Translations under genes and position numbers: made by a program
NCBI GenBank assembly: GCA_015075275.1
Contig: JABTUU010000002.1
Location: 496,001-560,000 of the forward strand
Length of the DNA stretch: 64,000 bases
Source: Anaerolineales bacterium
GTDB lineage: Bacteria; Chloroflexota; Anaerolineae; Anaerolineales; Villigracilaceae
Direction: 5' to 3'
Shown here: positions 23,149 through 33,864 of the stretch, one piece after another
How the letters are laid out: each line of letters starts with the position of its first letter
How positions within the stretch are numbered: position 1 is the stretch's first letter
The notes under the pieces: generated by a model
Told to the model about the DNA's origin: nothing
The model's input: the letters and a program-made list of their open reading frames with translations, nothing else
The model's database searches: none

Positions 23149-24482
23149 TACTTAATCGCATACACGGCAAACCCGCGCGGGGGAGCGTAGAACTGGGCGC
23201 GGCCGTCGCGGTCGGTAGATTGGTTGATGGGACGCGAAAGGTCGCTTTTGGACCACCAAGCCACAGGGTGGAAAGAAGCGTTCGTCCATTTGGTGGTGAC
23301 GAGTCGCCCGTTCCAGTTGTCGCCGCGATTGTTGAGCACGTAGACCAGTCCGGGTTGATCGGCATATCCCACGCGCTGCATGATGTAGAGGTTGTCGTCC
23401 ACGTATAAGACTTCGGTGTCGCCGCCCGCATATTTTTCGTGCGCGTCCACGAGCGCGACGATGCCGTTGGGCGTATCGCCGAGCGCGAGATTCAAATTGA
23501 AGTAGTCATGCCAGAACACGCACGGATAACCCTCATGCGTCAGGATGTACGAGTACGCCAACAATTTATCGTTGATGATGGGACGCCCCTCATCGCGCAG
23601 GTCGTGATTTTCAACGAACGAAACCGCGTTCTGTTCCTCGCGCCGAACGACGGTGTCCCACGTGGTGAGATCCTTCAAACTAAAACCGTATTGATCGCAC
23701 ATCGCTTTGAGCATTTCGCGCTGAGGAAAGTCGAACGCTTCCACAGGATTCGTGTTGGAGAAATTGGCGAGGTCTACCCAATTCTCGATCGCGTGCGCGT
23801 TATCCCAAAATTCCGCCACACCATACGGGATGAATTGTTTTCCGTTGCGCTCGTAGCGATATTCTTGGATCGCGGTGATCGTGTCGGCGCCGTAGCCTTT
23901 TACAAAATCATATCGAAAGCCATCGAAGCCAATGTCTTCGATGAGCCAGCGCGCCAGCTTGAGCAGTTCGGCATATACATACGGATTGCGATGCGCGAGG
24001 TCGGGCATGTCGCCGAAGGTCATGTTGTCCCAACTTTCGTACATGCACGGATGGAAACATTCCCAATTGCGTGGGAACTTTCCGCTCTTCGGATAGAACA
24101 ACGTCCAGCGCATTTGATTGATGAGCGGATTCAACTCCTGCGCGTCTGCCCCGCTGTTGTGATTGAAGACCATATCCGCGATCACGCTGACCTTGTGGCT
24201 GTGTGCGGCTTGGATGAGGGATTCCAACTCCGAGCGCGGACCGAACCACGTGGGTATCGTTCCTTTCTGATCGAACTCGCTGAGATCGTAATAATCGTAC
24301 GGGTCATAGCCCATCGAAGGTCCCGCCAAATTCGCGGCTTTATGCGCGGGCGGAAGCCACAACGCGGTAAACCCTGCTTTTGCCAATGCGGGGATTTGTT
24401 CGCGCACAGTGTTCCACCATTGGAATTCTTTGTTCTCTAATCGCGGACAGTCCCAGTAAAAGGCTTGCATCATCACGCCCAT
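23148..24482 (-). CDS. Alpha-amylase, GH13 family, cytoplasmic
   Basis: The enzyme should hydrolyse alpha-1,4-glucans such as glycogen or maltodextrin. The 444-residue protein has the (beta/alpha)8 barrel motifs in order: MVFNHN (region I), GFRYDFVKGY with the nucleophile Asp near residue 190, GVAEFWD with the acid/base Glu near 222, and FVENHDLRD with the third carboxylate near 292. A compact beta C-terminal domain follows. No signal peptide is present, so it acts on intracellular glucan. AGGAGTCA precedes the ATG. It is coupled to the small membrane protein downstream. Confidence 0.9.
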   Translation of the reverse strand: MGVMMQAFYWDCPRLENKEFQWWNTVREQIPALAKAGFTALWLPPAHKAANLAGPSMGYDPYDYYDLSEFDQKGTIPTWFGPRSELESLIQAAHSHKVSVIADMVFNHNSGADAQELNPLINQMRWTLFYPKSGKFPRNWECFHPCMYESWDNMTFGDMPDLAHRNPYVYAELLKLARWLIEDIGFDGFRYDFVKGYGADTITAIQEYRYERNGKQFIPYGVAEFWDNAHAIENWVDLANFSNTNPVEAFDFPQREMLKAMCDQYGFSLKDLTTWDTVVRREEQNAVSFVENHDLRDEGRPIINDKLLAYSYILTHEGYPCVFWHDYFNLNLALGDTPNGIVALVDAHEKYAGGDTEVLYVDDNLYIMQRVGYADQPGLVYVLNNRGDNWNGRLVTTKWTNASFHPVAWWSKSDLSRPINQSTDRDGRAQFYAPPRGFAVYAIK

Positions 24483-24505
24483 TCAAATGACTCCTGACGA
24501 CAAAA

Positions 24506-25348
24506 TTATTTTGCCTTAGCTTTATTTTTTTTTCTGATTTTCGATGCGCCAAATTCAAGTTCTTCTTGCGCTCTCTCCGTCTCCCCAACGACCCTCTTCT
24601 TCGACAACTCGCAATACTTCGCGTCCACTTCGATGCCGATGGCTTTGCGCCCATTTGTCACAGCGGCGATCAACGTTGAGCCGCTGCCACTGAATGGGTC
24701 TAACACGGTATCGCTGACGTAACTGAACAACTTCACGCAGCGCCTCGGAAGTTCGAGCGGAAAGGGCGCGGGATGCCCGACTCTCTTTTTACTCTCGCCG
24801 TTGAAGGTCCACACGCCGTTGGTCCACTCCATGAATTCGTCGCGCGTTACATCCGAGATTCTGCTTCCACCGCTTTTCTTCCATTGTTTTTTGTACAGCA
24901 CGAGGATCAATTCCACTGGCGCAATGACATACGGCGCGCTGGCGCTCATCCATGAGCCCCAGGCGGTGCGGCGCGAGATGTTGCCCTCGTTCCAAATGAT
25001 GGTGGAGTGATAGCCGAAGCCGATCCGTTTTGCGAGCGTGGTCAAATCCGCGCCGACGCTTTGTTGCCCGCCTTTATTTTTATCGAGCGGAATGTTCAAA
25101 CAGAAACGCCCGTCGTCCTTCAGCCACTCGTAACAACGCGTCATCCATTTTTGGCTGAACTCGAGATACTCCGCATACGAAATGTCGTCTTTGTGCGAGT
25201 TGTACGCGATGTCCACGTTGTACGGCGGCGAGGTGACGATCAGATCAACGCTGGAATCCGCTACGCAGTCGGTGGCGATTACGTCATCGTGGATGATCTT
25301 TACTTGTTCAGTTTCAAAAAAGATTTTGGAGTCGGGCATGAGGTTCAC
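24506..25348 (-). CDS. Site-specific DNA methyltransferase (beta-type, orphan)
   Basis: This 280-residue enzyme transfers methyl from S-adenosylmethionine to an amino group of A or C in DNA. The catalytic motif TSPPYN lies at residues 39-44 and the AdoMet-binding DPFSGSGSTLIAA near 214, with the target-recognition region between them; that order defines the beta class. TSPPY is common in N4-cytosine enzymes but not exclusive to them. The GTG at 25348 is chosen because TATAAT (25362-25357) lies 8 nt upstream, matching other leaderless genes here. No restriction endonuclease is adjacent, so it is probably an orphan with a regulatory or protective role. Confidence 0.85.
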   Translation of the reverse strand: MNLMPDSKIFFETEQVKIIHDDVIATDCVADSSVDLIVTSPPYNVDIAYNSHKDDISYAEYLEFSQKWMTRCYEWLKDDGRFCLNIPLDKNKGGQQSVGADLTTLAKRIGFGYHSTIIWNEGNISRRTAWGSWMSASAPYVIAPVELILVLYKKQWKKSGGSRISDVTRDEFMEWTNGVWTFNGESKKRVGHPAPFPLELPRRCVKLFSYVSDTVLDPFSGSGSTLIAAVTNGRKAIGIEVDAKYCELSKKRVVGETERAQEELEFGASKIRKKNKAKAK

Positions 25349-25464
25349 GCGTTTGGATTATAGCACGTCGGTTTTCCTGCCGCTTGGAAAATGAGATTCG
25401 CCGTTTCTGTAAGGTTGCATTTTCTTCCAACCAAAAAGAAATTTCGTGTTAGGATTAAGAGCAT

Positions 25465-25560
25465 ATGGATCAACTTCTTTCATGTCTTCTGCGAATTATC
25501 GGCAGTCAAGTCGCCAGCCTGACGGGTATTTACTTACCCGCCGGGCTTTTTTATTCCTAG
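25465..25560 (+). other. Possible leader peptide overlapping a terminator
   Basis: A 31-codon frame (MDQLLSCLLRIIG..., Leu-rich) ends at 25560. Its second half is the terminator hairpin 25516-25552. It lies 51 nt upstream of the aminotransferase ATG. It has no strong ribosome-binding site and no run of one regulatory amino acid, so an attenuator is only a possibility; the frame could be chance. Confidence 0.25.
25516..25552 (+). terminator. Intrinsic terminator upstream of the aminotransferase gene
   Basis: AGCCTGACGGGTA pairs with TACCCGCCGGGCT (two weak positions) around a 6-nt loop and is followed by TTTTTT. No gene precedes it on this strand except the possible leader peptide, so it may control read-through into the aminotransferase. 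Confidence 0.7.
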
Positions 25561-25611
25561 CGTGGATTAAAGCGCTTTATACGTATGGAAAATAAGAAAG
25601 GAGATCGTACA

Positions 25612-26850
25612 ATGCAAACAATTTGGGAAACGCCTTGGGACTATCGTTACGCGCATCGTATGCAACGGATGACCAGCTCGGTCATCCGCGAACTATTAAA
25701 GTTGACGGAACAACCAGACATCATTTCGTTTGCCGGCGGTTTGCCCGCGCCGGAGGTTTTTCCAATCCAAAAATTTCGCGAAGCGTGCGCTTATGTGCTG
25801 GAAAATCTCGGTCCGCAATCGCTTCAGTACGGCGCTACGGACGGGTATTTGCCCCTACGCGAGATGATCGCGCGGCACACCTCGCGTTTTAGCGCGGAAG
25901 TGAACGCCGATAACATTCTTATCACTTCCGGTTCGCAGCAAGCGCTCGACTTTATCGGGCGGCTGTTCATCAATCGCGGCGACTATATCGTGCTTGAATC
26001 GCCAACTTATCTGGGCGCGCTACAAGCATGGAATGCTTTTGGCGCGCAATACATCCCCGTCCGTTCGGATGAGCACGGGATGGTCGTAGACGAATTAGAA
26101 GCCGCGCTTCGCATCGGACCGAAATTTATCTACGTTCTGCCCAATTTCCAGAATCCGGGCGGTTCTACGCTGCCTCTTGAGCGGCGCAAACAACTCGTCA
26201 AGATCGCGGATAAATACGGCGTACCGATCATTGAAGACGATCCCTACGGTCAATTACGCTATGAAGGCGAACATATTCCGTCCATTGTGTCGCTGGACAG
26301 CGAATATCGCGGTCCGAATGGCGGACATTACAGCGGAAACGTGATTTATCTGAGCACGTTTTCAAAGTTGCTTGCGCCGGGTTTACGGTTGGGATGGGTC
26401 GTTGCGCCGCCGGAAGTGATTCAAAAATTGGCGGTGACAAAGCAAGCCGCCGACTTGCATACTTCTTCGTTCAATCAATACGTCGCTTACGAGGTGGCGA
26501 AGGGCGGTTTCCTCGACGAGCATGTGAAATTAATCCGCGCCACATATAAAGAACGTCGCGATGTAATGATCGAGATGATGGAAGAAATGTTCCCCTCCGG
26601 GGTGACATGGCGAAAACCGCATGGCGGCATGTTCTTGTGGAGCGTTTTGCCTGAAGGTATGGATTCGTCGGAGATGCTGAAGCGCGCAATTGAGCGGAAG
26701 GTTGCGTTTGTGCCGGGCGAACCGTTCCATCCAAACGGAGGCGGCAAGAATACCCTGCGACTTAATTTCTCATATTCATCGCCGGAGATCATTCGCGAAG
26801 GCATGGCGAGGCTGGCGGAAACGTTGAAGGAAACGGTTGTAAACGCATAA
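25612..26850 (+). CDS. PLP-dependent aminotransferase, class I/II (2-aminoadipate/aromatic type)
   Basis: This 412-residue fold-type I aminotransferase moves an amino group between an amino acid and a 2-oxo acid with pyridoxal phosphate. Seen features: FAGGLPAPEVFP near the N-terminus, ITSGSQQALDFIGRLF, YVLPNFQNPGG, EDDPYGQLRYEG, and the PLP-Lys segment YLSTFSKLLAPGLRLGW. The pattern resembles LysN/AroH-like 2-aminoadipate aminotransferases, which often act on several substrates. ATG 25612 follows AAGGAGAT; an upstream ATG at 25585 has none. It is expressed alone, behind a terminator that could attenuate it. Confidence 0.88.
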   Translation: MQTIWETPWDYRYAHRMQRMTSSVIRELLKLTEQPDIISFAGGLPAPEVFPIQKFREACAYVLENLGPQSLQYGATDGYLPLREMIARHTSRFSAEVNADNILITSGSQQALDFIGRLFINRGDYIVLESPTYLGALQAWNAFGAQYIPVRSDEHGMVVDELEAALRIGPKFIYVLPNFQNPGGSTLPLERRKQLVKIADKYGVPIIEDDPYGQLRYEGEHIPSIVSLDSEYRGPNGGHYSGNVIYLSTFSKLLAPGLRLGWVVAPPEVIQKLAVTKQAADLHTSSFNQYVAYEVAKGGFLDEHVKLIRATYKERRDVMIEMMEEMFPSGVTWRKPHGGMFLWSVLPEGMDSSEMLKRAIERKVAFVPGEPFHPNGGGKNTLRLNFSYSSPEIIREGMARLAETLKETVVNA

Positions 26851-26867
26851 CCCGTTCTGATTCTATG

Positions 26868-26905
26868 GAATTGACCGGCTCGTTCGAATCCGAGCCGGTC
26901 AATTC
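26868..26905. terminator. Bidirectional hairpin between convergent genes
   Basis: Arms of 15 bp (GAATTGACCGGCTCG and its complement) enclose an 8-nt loop between the aminotransferase and the HAD gene, which converge here. There is no strong T run on either side. Confidence 0.65.
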
Positions 26906-26912
26906 GTTAAAG

Positions 26913-27626
26913 CTAGAAACTTTCGATCGTTGAAATTAATTCGTCGAATGATCGGATGATCGGACAGTCGGCTTCGGGAAAGAAGCGACTGGGGTCGTAC
27001 AGCACAGGTTGAAGTCCCGCGCGGCGCGAACCGACCACGTCGGCGTAATAGTTATCTCCCACATAGGCGGTTTGCTCAGGGAGCGCTTGCGCTCGTTGTA
27101 ACGCGTGTCCGAAGATTTCAGGCTGAGGTTTGTACGAATCGACTTCGCCGCCGGCGAGCGTGAAGTTGAAGAAATCGCCGATGCCATGCGCCGCTAATTC
27201 TTCGCCGAACGGCTGCGTACGATTCGAGATGACCGCCATAAAATAGCCGCGTTCTTTCAGTTCCTCTAAGGCGTTTTGTACGTCTGGAGGAACAACGCTG
27301 CGCGGCGTATAGAATTTCTGCATGTACGCAAGCACTTTGGGCGCGAGCGCTTTCGATTGCCGATGCGAAACGCCCAGCGCGAGCAATTGGCGATAACTGT
27401 AATTGACCCAGAAGCCTTCGTTCTCGCCGTTATTTGCTTTCAAGTCGGCGTTGAGGTCGGTCGAGTTCGCCCAATAAGAAAATTCCCAACGCATGGCGCG
27501 ATGGAAGTCCTTGTCGCTGAACTCAACGCCTAAAGAGCGAATGTATTCGGATGATGTGACGCCTCCGCCGGGCACGCTGTGTCGCAACGTTCCGTCGAAG
27601 TCGAAAAAGATGGCTTTGATTTTCAT
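26913..27626 (-). CDS. HAD-superfamily hydrolase
   Basis: This 237-residue haloacid dehalogenase-like phosphatase has motif I FFDFDGTLRHS at residues 6-16, a helical cap, motif II VISNRTQP, the motif III Lys in DSYKPQPEIFGHAL, and motif IV YVGDNYYADVVGSRRAG. The first Asp is the nucleophile. This is a type I HAD of the phosphoglycolate-phosphatase style; the substrate is unknown. ATG 27626 begins the conserved motif; upstream in-frame sequence overlaps the moaA end and is Arg-rich. A degenerate GAAGGTTCGAAAG repeat lies just upstream. Confidence 0.85.
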   Translation of the reverse strand: MKIKAIFFDFDGTLRHSVPGGGVTSSEYIRSLGVEFSDKDFHRAMRWEFSYWANSTDLNADLKANNGENEGFWVNYSYRQLLALGVSHRQSKALAPKVLAYMQKFYTPRSVVPPDVQNALEELKERGYFMAVISNRTQPFGEELAAHGIGDFFNFTLAGGEVDSYKPQPEIFGHALQRAQALPEQTAYVGDNYYADVVGSRRAGLQPVLYDPSRFFPEADCPIIRSFDELISTIESF

Positions 27627-27688
27627 ATTGAATGTTTGAAGGTTCGAAAGTTGGAAGGATGAACGCGCTGCCCTGCGACCGAGAGGTT

Positions 27689-28693
27689 TTACCCGCCGAT
27701 GTGCGACATTTCCACTTTGGGCAAACCGGCTGTGTTTTCCGAGCGGAGTTCCGAGTAGCGGTCGGCGCGCGCGCCCCATACGCCGGCGATAGTTTCCAGA
27801 ATCTCCTCATCTGACGCGCCGTTCCGCAAGAGCGATTTTAAATCGTGACCTTTGACGGCGAACAAACAAGTGTATAGCTTGCCTTCAGCGGACAAGCGAA
27901 TGCGCGTACAGTCGCGGCAAAATGCGTGCGTGACGGATGAAATGAACCCGATCTCGCCGCTTCCATCTTTGTAACGCCAGCGACTCGCCACCTCGCCGCG
28001 GTATCTGGCGTTGAGCGGCTCGATGGGCATGGCGGCGTTAATAATTTGGATTAATTCCGCAGAAGGCGTCACATCGTCCAGCCGCCAGCCGTTGGAATGA
28101 CCGACGTCCATATATTCGATAAAACGCAGAATATAACCTTTTTCGCGGAAGAAGCGCGCCATCGGCAAAACGCTTGATTCGTTCATCCCGCGTTTGACCA
28201 CCATGTTGACCTTCACCGGTCTCAGCCCGACCTGCGCGGCTGCGTCCATGCCTTCGATGACCTTTGTGACCGGAAAGTTGACGTCGTTCATAGCTTTGAA
28301 AGTTTCATCGTCCAGCGAATCTAAACTGACAGTGACGCGCTGCAATCCCGCCGCTTTCAAGGAGGACGCTTGCTTGGCGAGTAAAGAGCCGTTAGTCGTC
28401 AGCGTAAGGTCGAGATTGGGAATCTCAGCGAGTTGTTTTATAAGGATATGCAGGTCTTTGCGCACGAGCGGTTCGCCGCCGGTCAAACGGACCTTTTGTA
28501 CGCCCAGCGATGTGAAAACACGCGCAAGCCGTGCAATCTCTTCAAAGGTTAGGATTTCATCATGTGAAAGATAAGGGTAACGGGCGCCGAAAATTTCTTT
28601 CGGCATACAATATACGCAACGAAAGTTGCAACGATCGGTCACAGAAATGCGCAGATCGCGCAAGGGGCGGTGTAGAGTGTCTGTAATGGTCAT
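27689..28693 (-). CDS. moaA: GTP 3',8-cyclase MoaA
   Basis: MoaA is the radical-SAM enzyme of the first step of molybdopterin synthesis. The 334-residue protein has the N-terminal cluster motif CNFRCVYC (Cys22, 26, 29), [11 protein letters not shown] for SAM binding, and the second [4Fe-4S] site [21 protein letters not shown] in the C-terminal part. It ends in the Gly-Gly pair needed for activity. A TATATT box (28705-28700) lies 6 nt before the ATG, fitting a leaderless start. No other molybdopterin gene is in the window. Confidence 0.95.
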   Translation of the reverse strand: MTITDTLHRPLRDLRISVTDRCNFRCVYCMPKEIFGARYPYLSHDEILTFEEIARLARVFTSLGVQKVRLTGGEPLVRKDLHILIKQLAEIPNLDLTLTTNGSLLAKQASSLKAAGLQRVTVSLDSLDDETFKAMNDVNFPVTKVIEGMDAAAQVGLRPVKVNMVVKRGMNESSVLPMARFFREKGYILRFIEYMDVGHSNGWRLDDVTPSAELIQIINAAMPIEPLNARYRGEVASRWRYKDGSGEIGFISSVTHAFCRDCTRIRLSAEGKLYTCLFAVKGHDLKSLLRNGASDEEILETIAGVWGARADRYSELRSENTAGLPKVEMSHIGG

Positions 28694-28779
28694 GGTTTAA
28701 ATATAGGCGGGCGCGCGAACGCGCAAAAGCGTTTTTCATTATAACAACTCTGCGCGAAACGTCTACTCAATTATTGTGT

Positions 28780-28808
28780 TTGACTTGCCCTTTCAGGCAT
28801 GCTATCAT
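28780..28808 (+). promoter_or_regulatory. Promoter of the PIN-TRAM gene
   Basis: TTGACT (28780-28785) and TATCAT (28803-28808) are 17 bp apart, close to the sigma-70 consensus. A strong AAGGAG precedes the ATG at 28842. Confidence 0.75.
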
Positions 28809-28841
28809 TTGCCATTATTTGCACCTTATTAAGGAGTTTTT

Positions 28842-29924
28842 ATGAAAGTCAGCGTCGAATTTATTCTTCGGATTATTGGTATGATCTTTGTTGGAATTAT
28901 CGCAGGTTTTTGGGGTTACAGTTTGGGCGGCGATAACTTTTCAGAATCCATTCGTTTTATGGCGGTTATCGGATTGCTTGGCGGGCTGGCGGGGCTGGTG
29001 CTCACGCCGTATGTGACCACGCGCCCTGCGCATGCAGTGCGCGCCCGATTAGGGCGGCTTTCAGCGGAAATGCTATTCGCCGGATTATTCGGCATGATCG
29101 TCGGCTTGCTCGCGGCCGCCTTGCTTGCTTTTCCGCTTTCGCTTTTGCCCAAACCGTTTAGTCAGATTATGCCGCTGGCTGGCGTGATCGCGTGCGTGTG
29201 GCTGGGAATCTCGTTGTTCGTCATGCGGCAGGGAGATATTATGGGCTTGTTCAGCACGCTGAGCGGACGGGGCGGCGAAGGCGGTTCGTCTTCTTCATGG
29301 ACGAACCTAAATCGCACGACCTTACTTGACACCAGCGTTATCATTGATGGGCGCGTGACGGACATCGCTCGGACCGGGTTTTTGCCCGGCACGCTTCTCA
29401 TCCCGCGTTTTGTGCTAAACGAATTGCAATATATCGCCGACTCGGCTGACGGTCTGCGCCGGCAGCGCGGACGGCGCGGCATGGAAGCGCTGGCTGAACT
29501 GCAAAAATTGCCAAACATTCTCGTGCGCATCAGCGACATCAACGCTGAGGGCGTGCGCGAAGTGGACGATAAACTGGTTGTGCTTGCCAAGCAATTAAAA
29601 TGTCCGATCCTCACTAATGATTACAATCTGAACCGCGTGGCAGAACTGCAAGGCGTAACTATCCTCAATATCAACGAACTGGCGAACGCGGTCAAATCGG
29701 TCGTTTTACCCGCCGAACACATGACGTTAAATATTTTCCAAGAAGGCAAGGAACAAGGTCAAGGCGTGGGCTACATGGACGACGGCACGATGGTGGTGGT
29801 AGAGAACGGTCACGATTACATCGGCGAATACAAAGAAGTGGTCGTCACGAAAGTCCTCCAGACTGCGGCGGGTCGCATGATCTTCGCACGGGTGGAGGAT
29901 GATAATGGGAAAAGGAAGAAATAG
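28842..29924 (+). CDS. Membrane PIN-TRAM domain protein (YacL-like)
   Basis: The 360-residue protein has four N-terminal membrane helices (residues 5-125), a PIN nuclease-fold domain that starts at LLDTSVIIDGRVTDIAR (about 162) with acidic residues in NELQYIADSAD, VDDKLV and TNDYNL, and a C-terminal TRAM RNA-binding domain (about 290-350). It matches the YacL/TRAM family, thought to be RNA-directed, but its substrate is not established. It is monocistronic or leads into cysS, separated from it by an inverted repeat. Confidence 0.9.
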   Translation: MKVSVEFILRIIGMIFVGIIAGFWGYSLGGDNFSESIRFMAVIGLLGGLAGLVLTPYVTTRPAHAVRARLGRLSAEMLFAGLFGMIVGLLAAALLAFPLSLLPKPFSQIMPLAGVIACVWLGISLFVMRQGDIMGLFSTLSGRGGEGGSSSSWTNLNRTTLLDTSVIIDGRVTDIARTGFLPGTLLIPRFVLNELQYIADSADGLRRQRGRRGMEALAELQKLPNILVRISDINAEGVREVDDKLVVLAKQLKCPILTNDYNLNRVAELQGVTILNINELANAVKSVVLPAEHMTLNIFQEGKEQGQGVGYMDDGTMVVVENGHDYIGEYKEVVVTKVLQTAAGRMIFARVEDDNGKRKK

Positions 29925-29937
29925 TTTCATAGTCACT

Positions 29938-29983
29938 TAGTTTGATAGTCATACAGTTTGCATACTCCTTGACTATCAAACTA
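29938..29983. repeat. 14-bp inverted repeat of TAGTTTGATAGTCA
   Basis: TAGTTTGATAGTCA (29938-29951) and its complement (29970-29983) flank an 18-nt loop; degenerate further copies (ATCAGACC, ATCGAACT, ATTAGAC) follow to 30009. It is a low-complexity tandem-plus-inverted repeat between the PIN-TRAM gene and cysS. Confidence 0.6.
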
Positions 29984-30010
29984 TCAGACCATCGAACTAT
30001 TAGACTAACA

Positions 30011-31408
<1,398 letters not shown>

Positions 31409-31450
31409 CGCGAAGCGGCTATCTATATAGCGGCGTTTAGGAGAATATAT

Positions 31451-32356
31451 ATGCTCAAAGTCGGATACATCGGATTGGGATTAATGGGCAAATCTATGGC
31501 GCGGAATATCCTCAAAGCGGGATTTCCGCTGGTCGTGCATAATCGTTCTCGCGCGGCAATGGAGGAACTCGTGGCGGAGGGCGCGACCGCCGCGGAGTCG
31601 CCTAAAGAAGTCGCTACACAAGTGGATGTGATCTTCACCAATCTGCCCGATTCACCCGACGTGGAAAAAGTCGTTCTCGGCGCAGAGGGAATTATCGAAG
31701 GCGCACATGAGGGCTTGGTCTATGCGGATAATTCCACGATCAAGCCCGCCTCCGCGCGGATGATCGCTGAAGCGTTGAAGGCGAAAAAATCGTTCGCGCT
31801 TGACGCGCCTGTTTCAGGCGGCGATATAGGCGCGCGCAACGGAACGCTCGCCATTATGGTCGGCGGTGATGCGTCTGCATTGGAGCGTATCATGCCGGTG
31901 TTGCTGGCGATGGGCAAAACGGTCACGCATGTTGGCGAAGCGGGCGCAGGACAGGTGGCGAAAGCCGCGAATCAGATCATGGTTGCTGCACAGATGGTCG
32001 CAATGGGCGAACTTCTTGTCTTCGCGAAGAAGGCGGGCGTGGATCCGCGCAAGGTCGTGGACGCGATTAAAGGCGGCGCGGCGCAGTGCTGGACTCTCGA
32101 TGTGAAACCATCGCGTTTGTTCGAGGGCAACCGCAGCCCCGGCTTCAAAGCGCGTATGCAGTTAAAAGATCTGCGGATCGTAATGGAAACCGCGCAGGAA
32201 TATAACGTTCCCATTCCATCTGCGGCGGAGAACACAAAATTCTTTCAGCGGATGATTGACGCAGGCATGGGCGAGCTCGATAACTCGGCGGTCGTGGGCG
32301 TGATCGAAAAAGCGGCGGGAGTGGACATTTTGAGCGAAACAGATTTAAATTTGTAA
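31451..32356 (+). CDS. Beta-hydroxyacid dehydrogenase (3-hydroxyisobutyrate / tartronate-semialdehyde reductase type)
   Basis: The 301-residue protein has an N-terminal Rossmann fold (VGYIGLGLMGKSMARN), then TNLPDSPDVEKVV, the substrate-site DAPVSGGDIGARNGTL, and GAGQVAKAANQIM with the catalytic Lys. These are hallmarks of the NAD(P)-dependent family that includes 3-hydroxyisobutyrate dehydrogenase and GarR; the exact substrate cannot be decided. TTAGGAG precedes the ATG. Confidence 0.9.
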   Translation: MLKVGYIGLGLMGKSMARNILKAGFPLVVHNRSRAAMEELVAEGATAAESPKEVATQVDVIFTNLPDSPDVEKVVLGAEGIIEGAHEGLVYADNSTIKPASARMIAEALKAKKSFALDAPVSGGDIGARNGTLAIMVGGDASALERIMPVLLAMGKTVTHVGEAGAGQVAKAANQIMVAAQMVAMGELLVFAKKAGVDPRKVVDAIKGGAAQCWTLDVKPSRLFEGNRSPGFKARMQLKDLRIVMETAQEYNVPIPSAAENTKFFQRMIDAGMGELDNSAVVGVIEKAAGVDILSETDLNL

Positions 32357-32379
32357 GGACGCGTAGAATAAAACTCGCT

Positions 32380-33864
32380 ATGAATGCGCATAAAGTAGGT
32401 ATAGGCTTGATCGTTCTTGGAATTTCAGGAACGCTTCTCTCCGTTTTAGTTGACTTGCTTCCGACGGCGAAAGCAGGCGTTCAAGCCGCGCAAATCACAG
32501 GAATTGAGATCGGAGTCGTTATTTCCTTAGCAGGCTTCTGGATCGCGTTGACAAAGACGCCTGAGAAGATCCAAGCGCGGAAAAAGATCGCTGATTTCTT
32601 CCGACGGCTGTTGAACGCGCCGCTTCTGACATGGCTGCTGCTCTCCTTTTTAACAATCTATCTTCTATTCTTTATCGCGCCCGTATTTTTGAACGATATT
32701 CATCGTATGCGTTACTTCACTACATATCTACCGGACAGATTCCCGATTGGCAACGATATGATTGATTTTGTCAATCTGATCAAGAACTGGTTTACGAATG
32801 GACAATCTCCGTATCATATCCAATTTTATCCGCCGTTATCTTATATCCTGTACGCTCCCGCTTTGTTGATTAGCGATTACGCGACCCTTTTCGCAATTTT
32901 CACGTCAATTACATTGGTCAGTTATTTCGCGTTGACATTTTTAATTCCGGTTGCTGTCTTTCGAATGGGAAAAGCGGCGATTGTTTTGATATTCTTTCTT
33001 ACTGGATTGATCTCATACGGTCTTCAGTTTGAACTTGAACGAGGACAATATAACGTTCTAACGTTCCTGCTTTGCATGCTCTCGATCTATATATTTCATT
33101 ATCGCCCCGCGCATCGCATATTTGCGTATCTTTTATTTTCGCTCGCAATTCAATTAAAATTGTACCCGGCGATATTTATCCTTATGTTGGTGGATGACTG
33201 GCGGAACTGGAAGCGGATCGCATTGCGCTTTATAGGAATCGGATTTTTTAATTTTATTCTTCTGTTCGCCATGGGCTATAAAGCGTTTATAGAATTCACA
33301 AGTTCAGCGTTAACCCAACTGGCGACTCCCGGCTGGCTTTGGATTGGCAACCACTCTATTAAATCGTTCGTTAAAGGACTGGAAAGCGGACAGTTAGGGC
33401 TAACCAACGCCGCAACGCTGACGCTGATCCAACAGAATTCTGAACGTCTCTCCACGCTGTTCTTGCTGATTATCGCGGTATGCCTGCTCTTAAGCGTATG
33501 GATTTCTTGCTTGAGGCGCGAAGGCGGCGTGGATTATTATCTACTGCTGAGTTGTACGCTCGTCGCGCTTACCGTTCCGGTCAGCAACGACTACACTCTT
33601 TCGATACTTGCCGCTCCGATGGCGCTGTTTTTTGCCAGCTTGCCGGAGATTAAGGACTCTCGAAACAAGGTCGTCTCAATACTATTGATTATCGGCATAT
33701 CCCTATCGTATGCGTTGGTTCTGACGCCTTTCAAATATAGACCCGCGTATCTAGGCAATGCTTTTCCTCCCTTATTGGTTATCTTAATCTTTGCGACTGG
33801 GATGAACTTCATCCGACATTTTTCTACGAAAAGAAGTATGGAAAACGCTGTGCAAACCCAATGA
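32380..33864 (+). CDS. Multi-pass membrane glycosyltransferase (GT87/DUF2029-like)
   Basis: The 494-residue protein has about 12 membrane helices. The first large loop carries HRMRYFTTYLPDRF, NGQSPYHIQFYPPL and YAPALL, resembling the GT87 polyprenol-phosphate-mannose-dependent mannosyltransferases. It should add a sugar to an extracytoplasmic lipid or polysaccharide acceptor. The two N-terminal helices form an extra small domain. Its stop overlaps the next gene's ATG. It is low in GC relative to neighbours. Confidence 0.7.
   Translation: MNAHKVGIGLIVLGISGTLLSVLVDLLPTAKAGVQAAQITGIEIGVVISLAGFWIALTKTPEKIQARKKIADFFRRLLNAPLLTWLLLSFLTIYLLFFIAPVFLNDIHRMRYFTTYLPDRFPIGNDMIDFVNLIKNWFTNGQSPYHIQFYPPLSYILYAPALLISDYATLFAIFTSITLVSYFALTFLIPVAVFRMGKAAIVLIFFLTGLISYGLQFELERGQYNVLTFLLCMLSIYIFHYRPAHRIFAYLLFSLAIQLKLYPAIFILMLVDDWRNWKRIALRFIGIGFFNFILLFAMGYKAFIEFTSSALTQLATPGWLWIGNHSIKSFVKGLESGQLGLTNAATLTLIQQNSERLSTLFLLIIAVCLLLSVWISCLRREGGVDYYLLLSCTLVALTVPVSNDYTLSILAAPMALFFASLPEIKDSRNKVVSILLIIGISLSYALVLTPFKYRPAYLGNAFPPLLVILIFATGMNFIRHFSTKRSMENAVQTQ

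Noticed and set aside
23439-24440. Long open frame (333 codons) on the plus strand opposite the alpha-amylase
   Set aside because: It mirrors the GH13 gene codon structure in GC-rich DNA, lacks a ribosome-binding site and has no recognisable domain; the GH13 frame has all catalytic motifs.
26868-26905. TTCGAATCC within a hairpin, considered as a tRNA T-loop
   Set aside because: It is the loop of a simple 15-bp terminator-like hairpin; no other tRNA arm is present.
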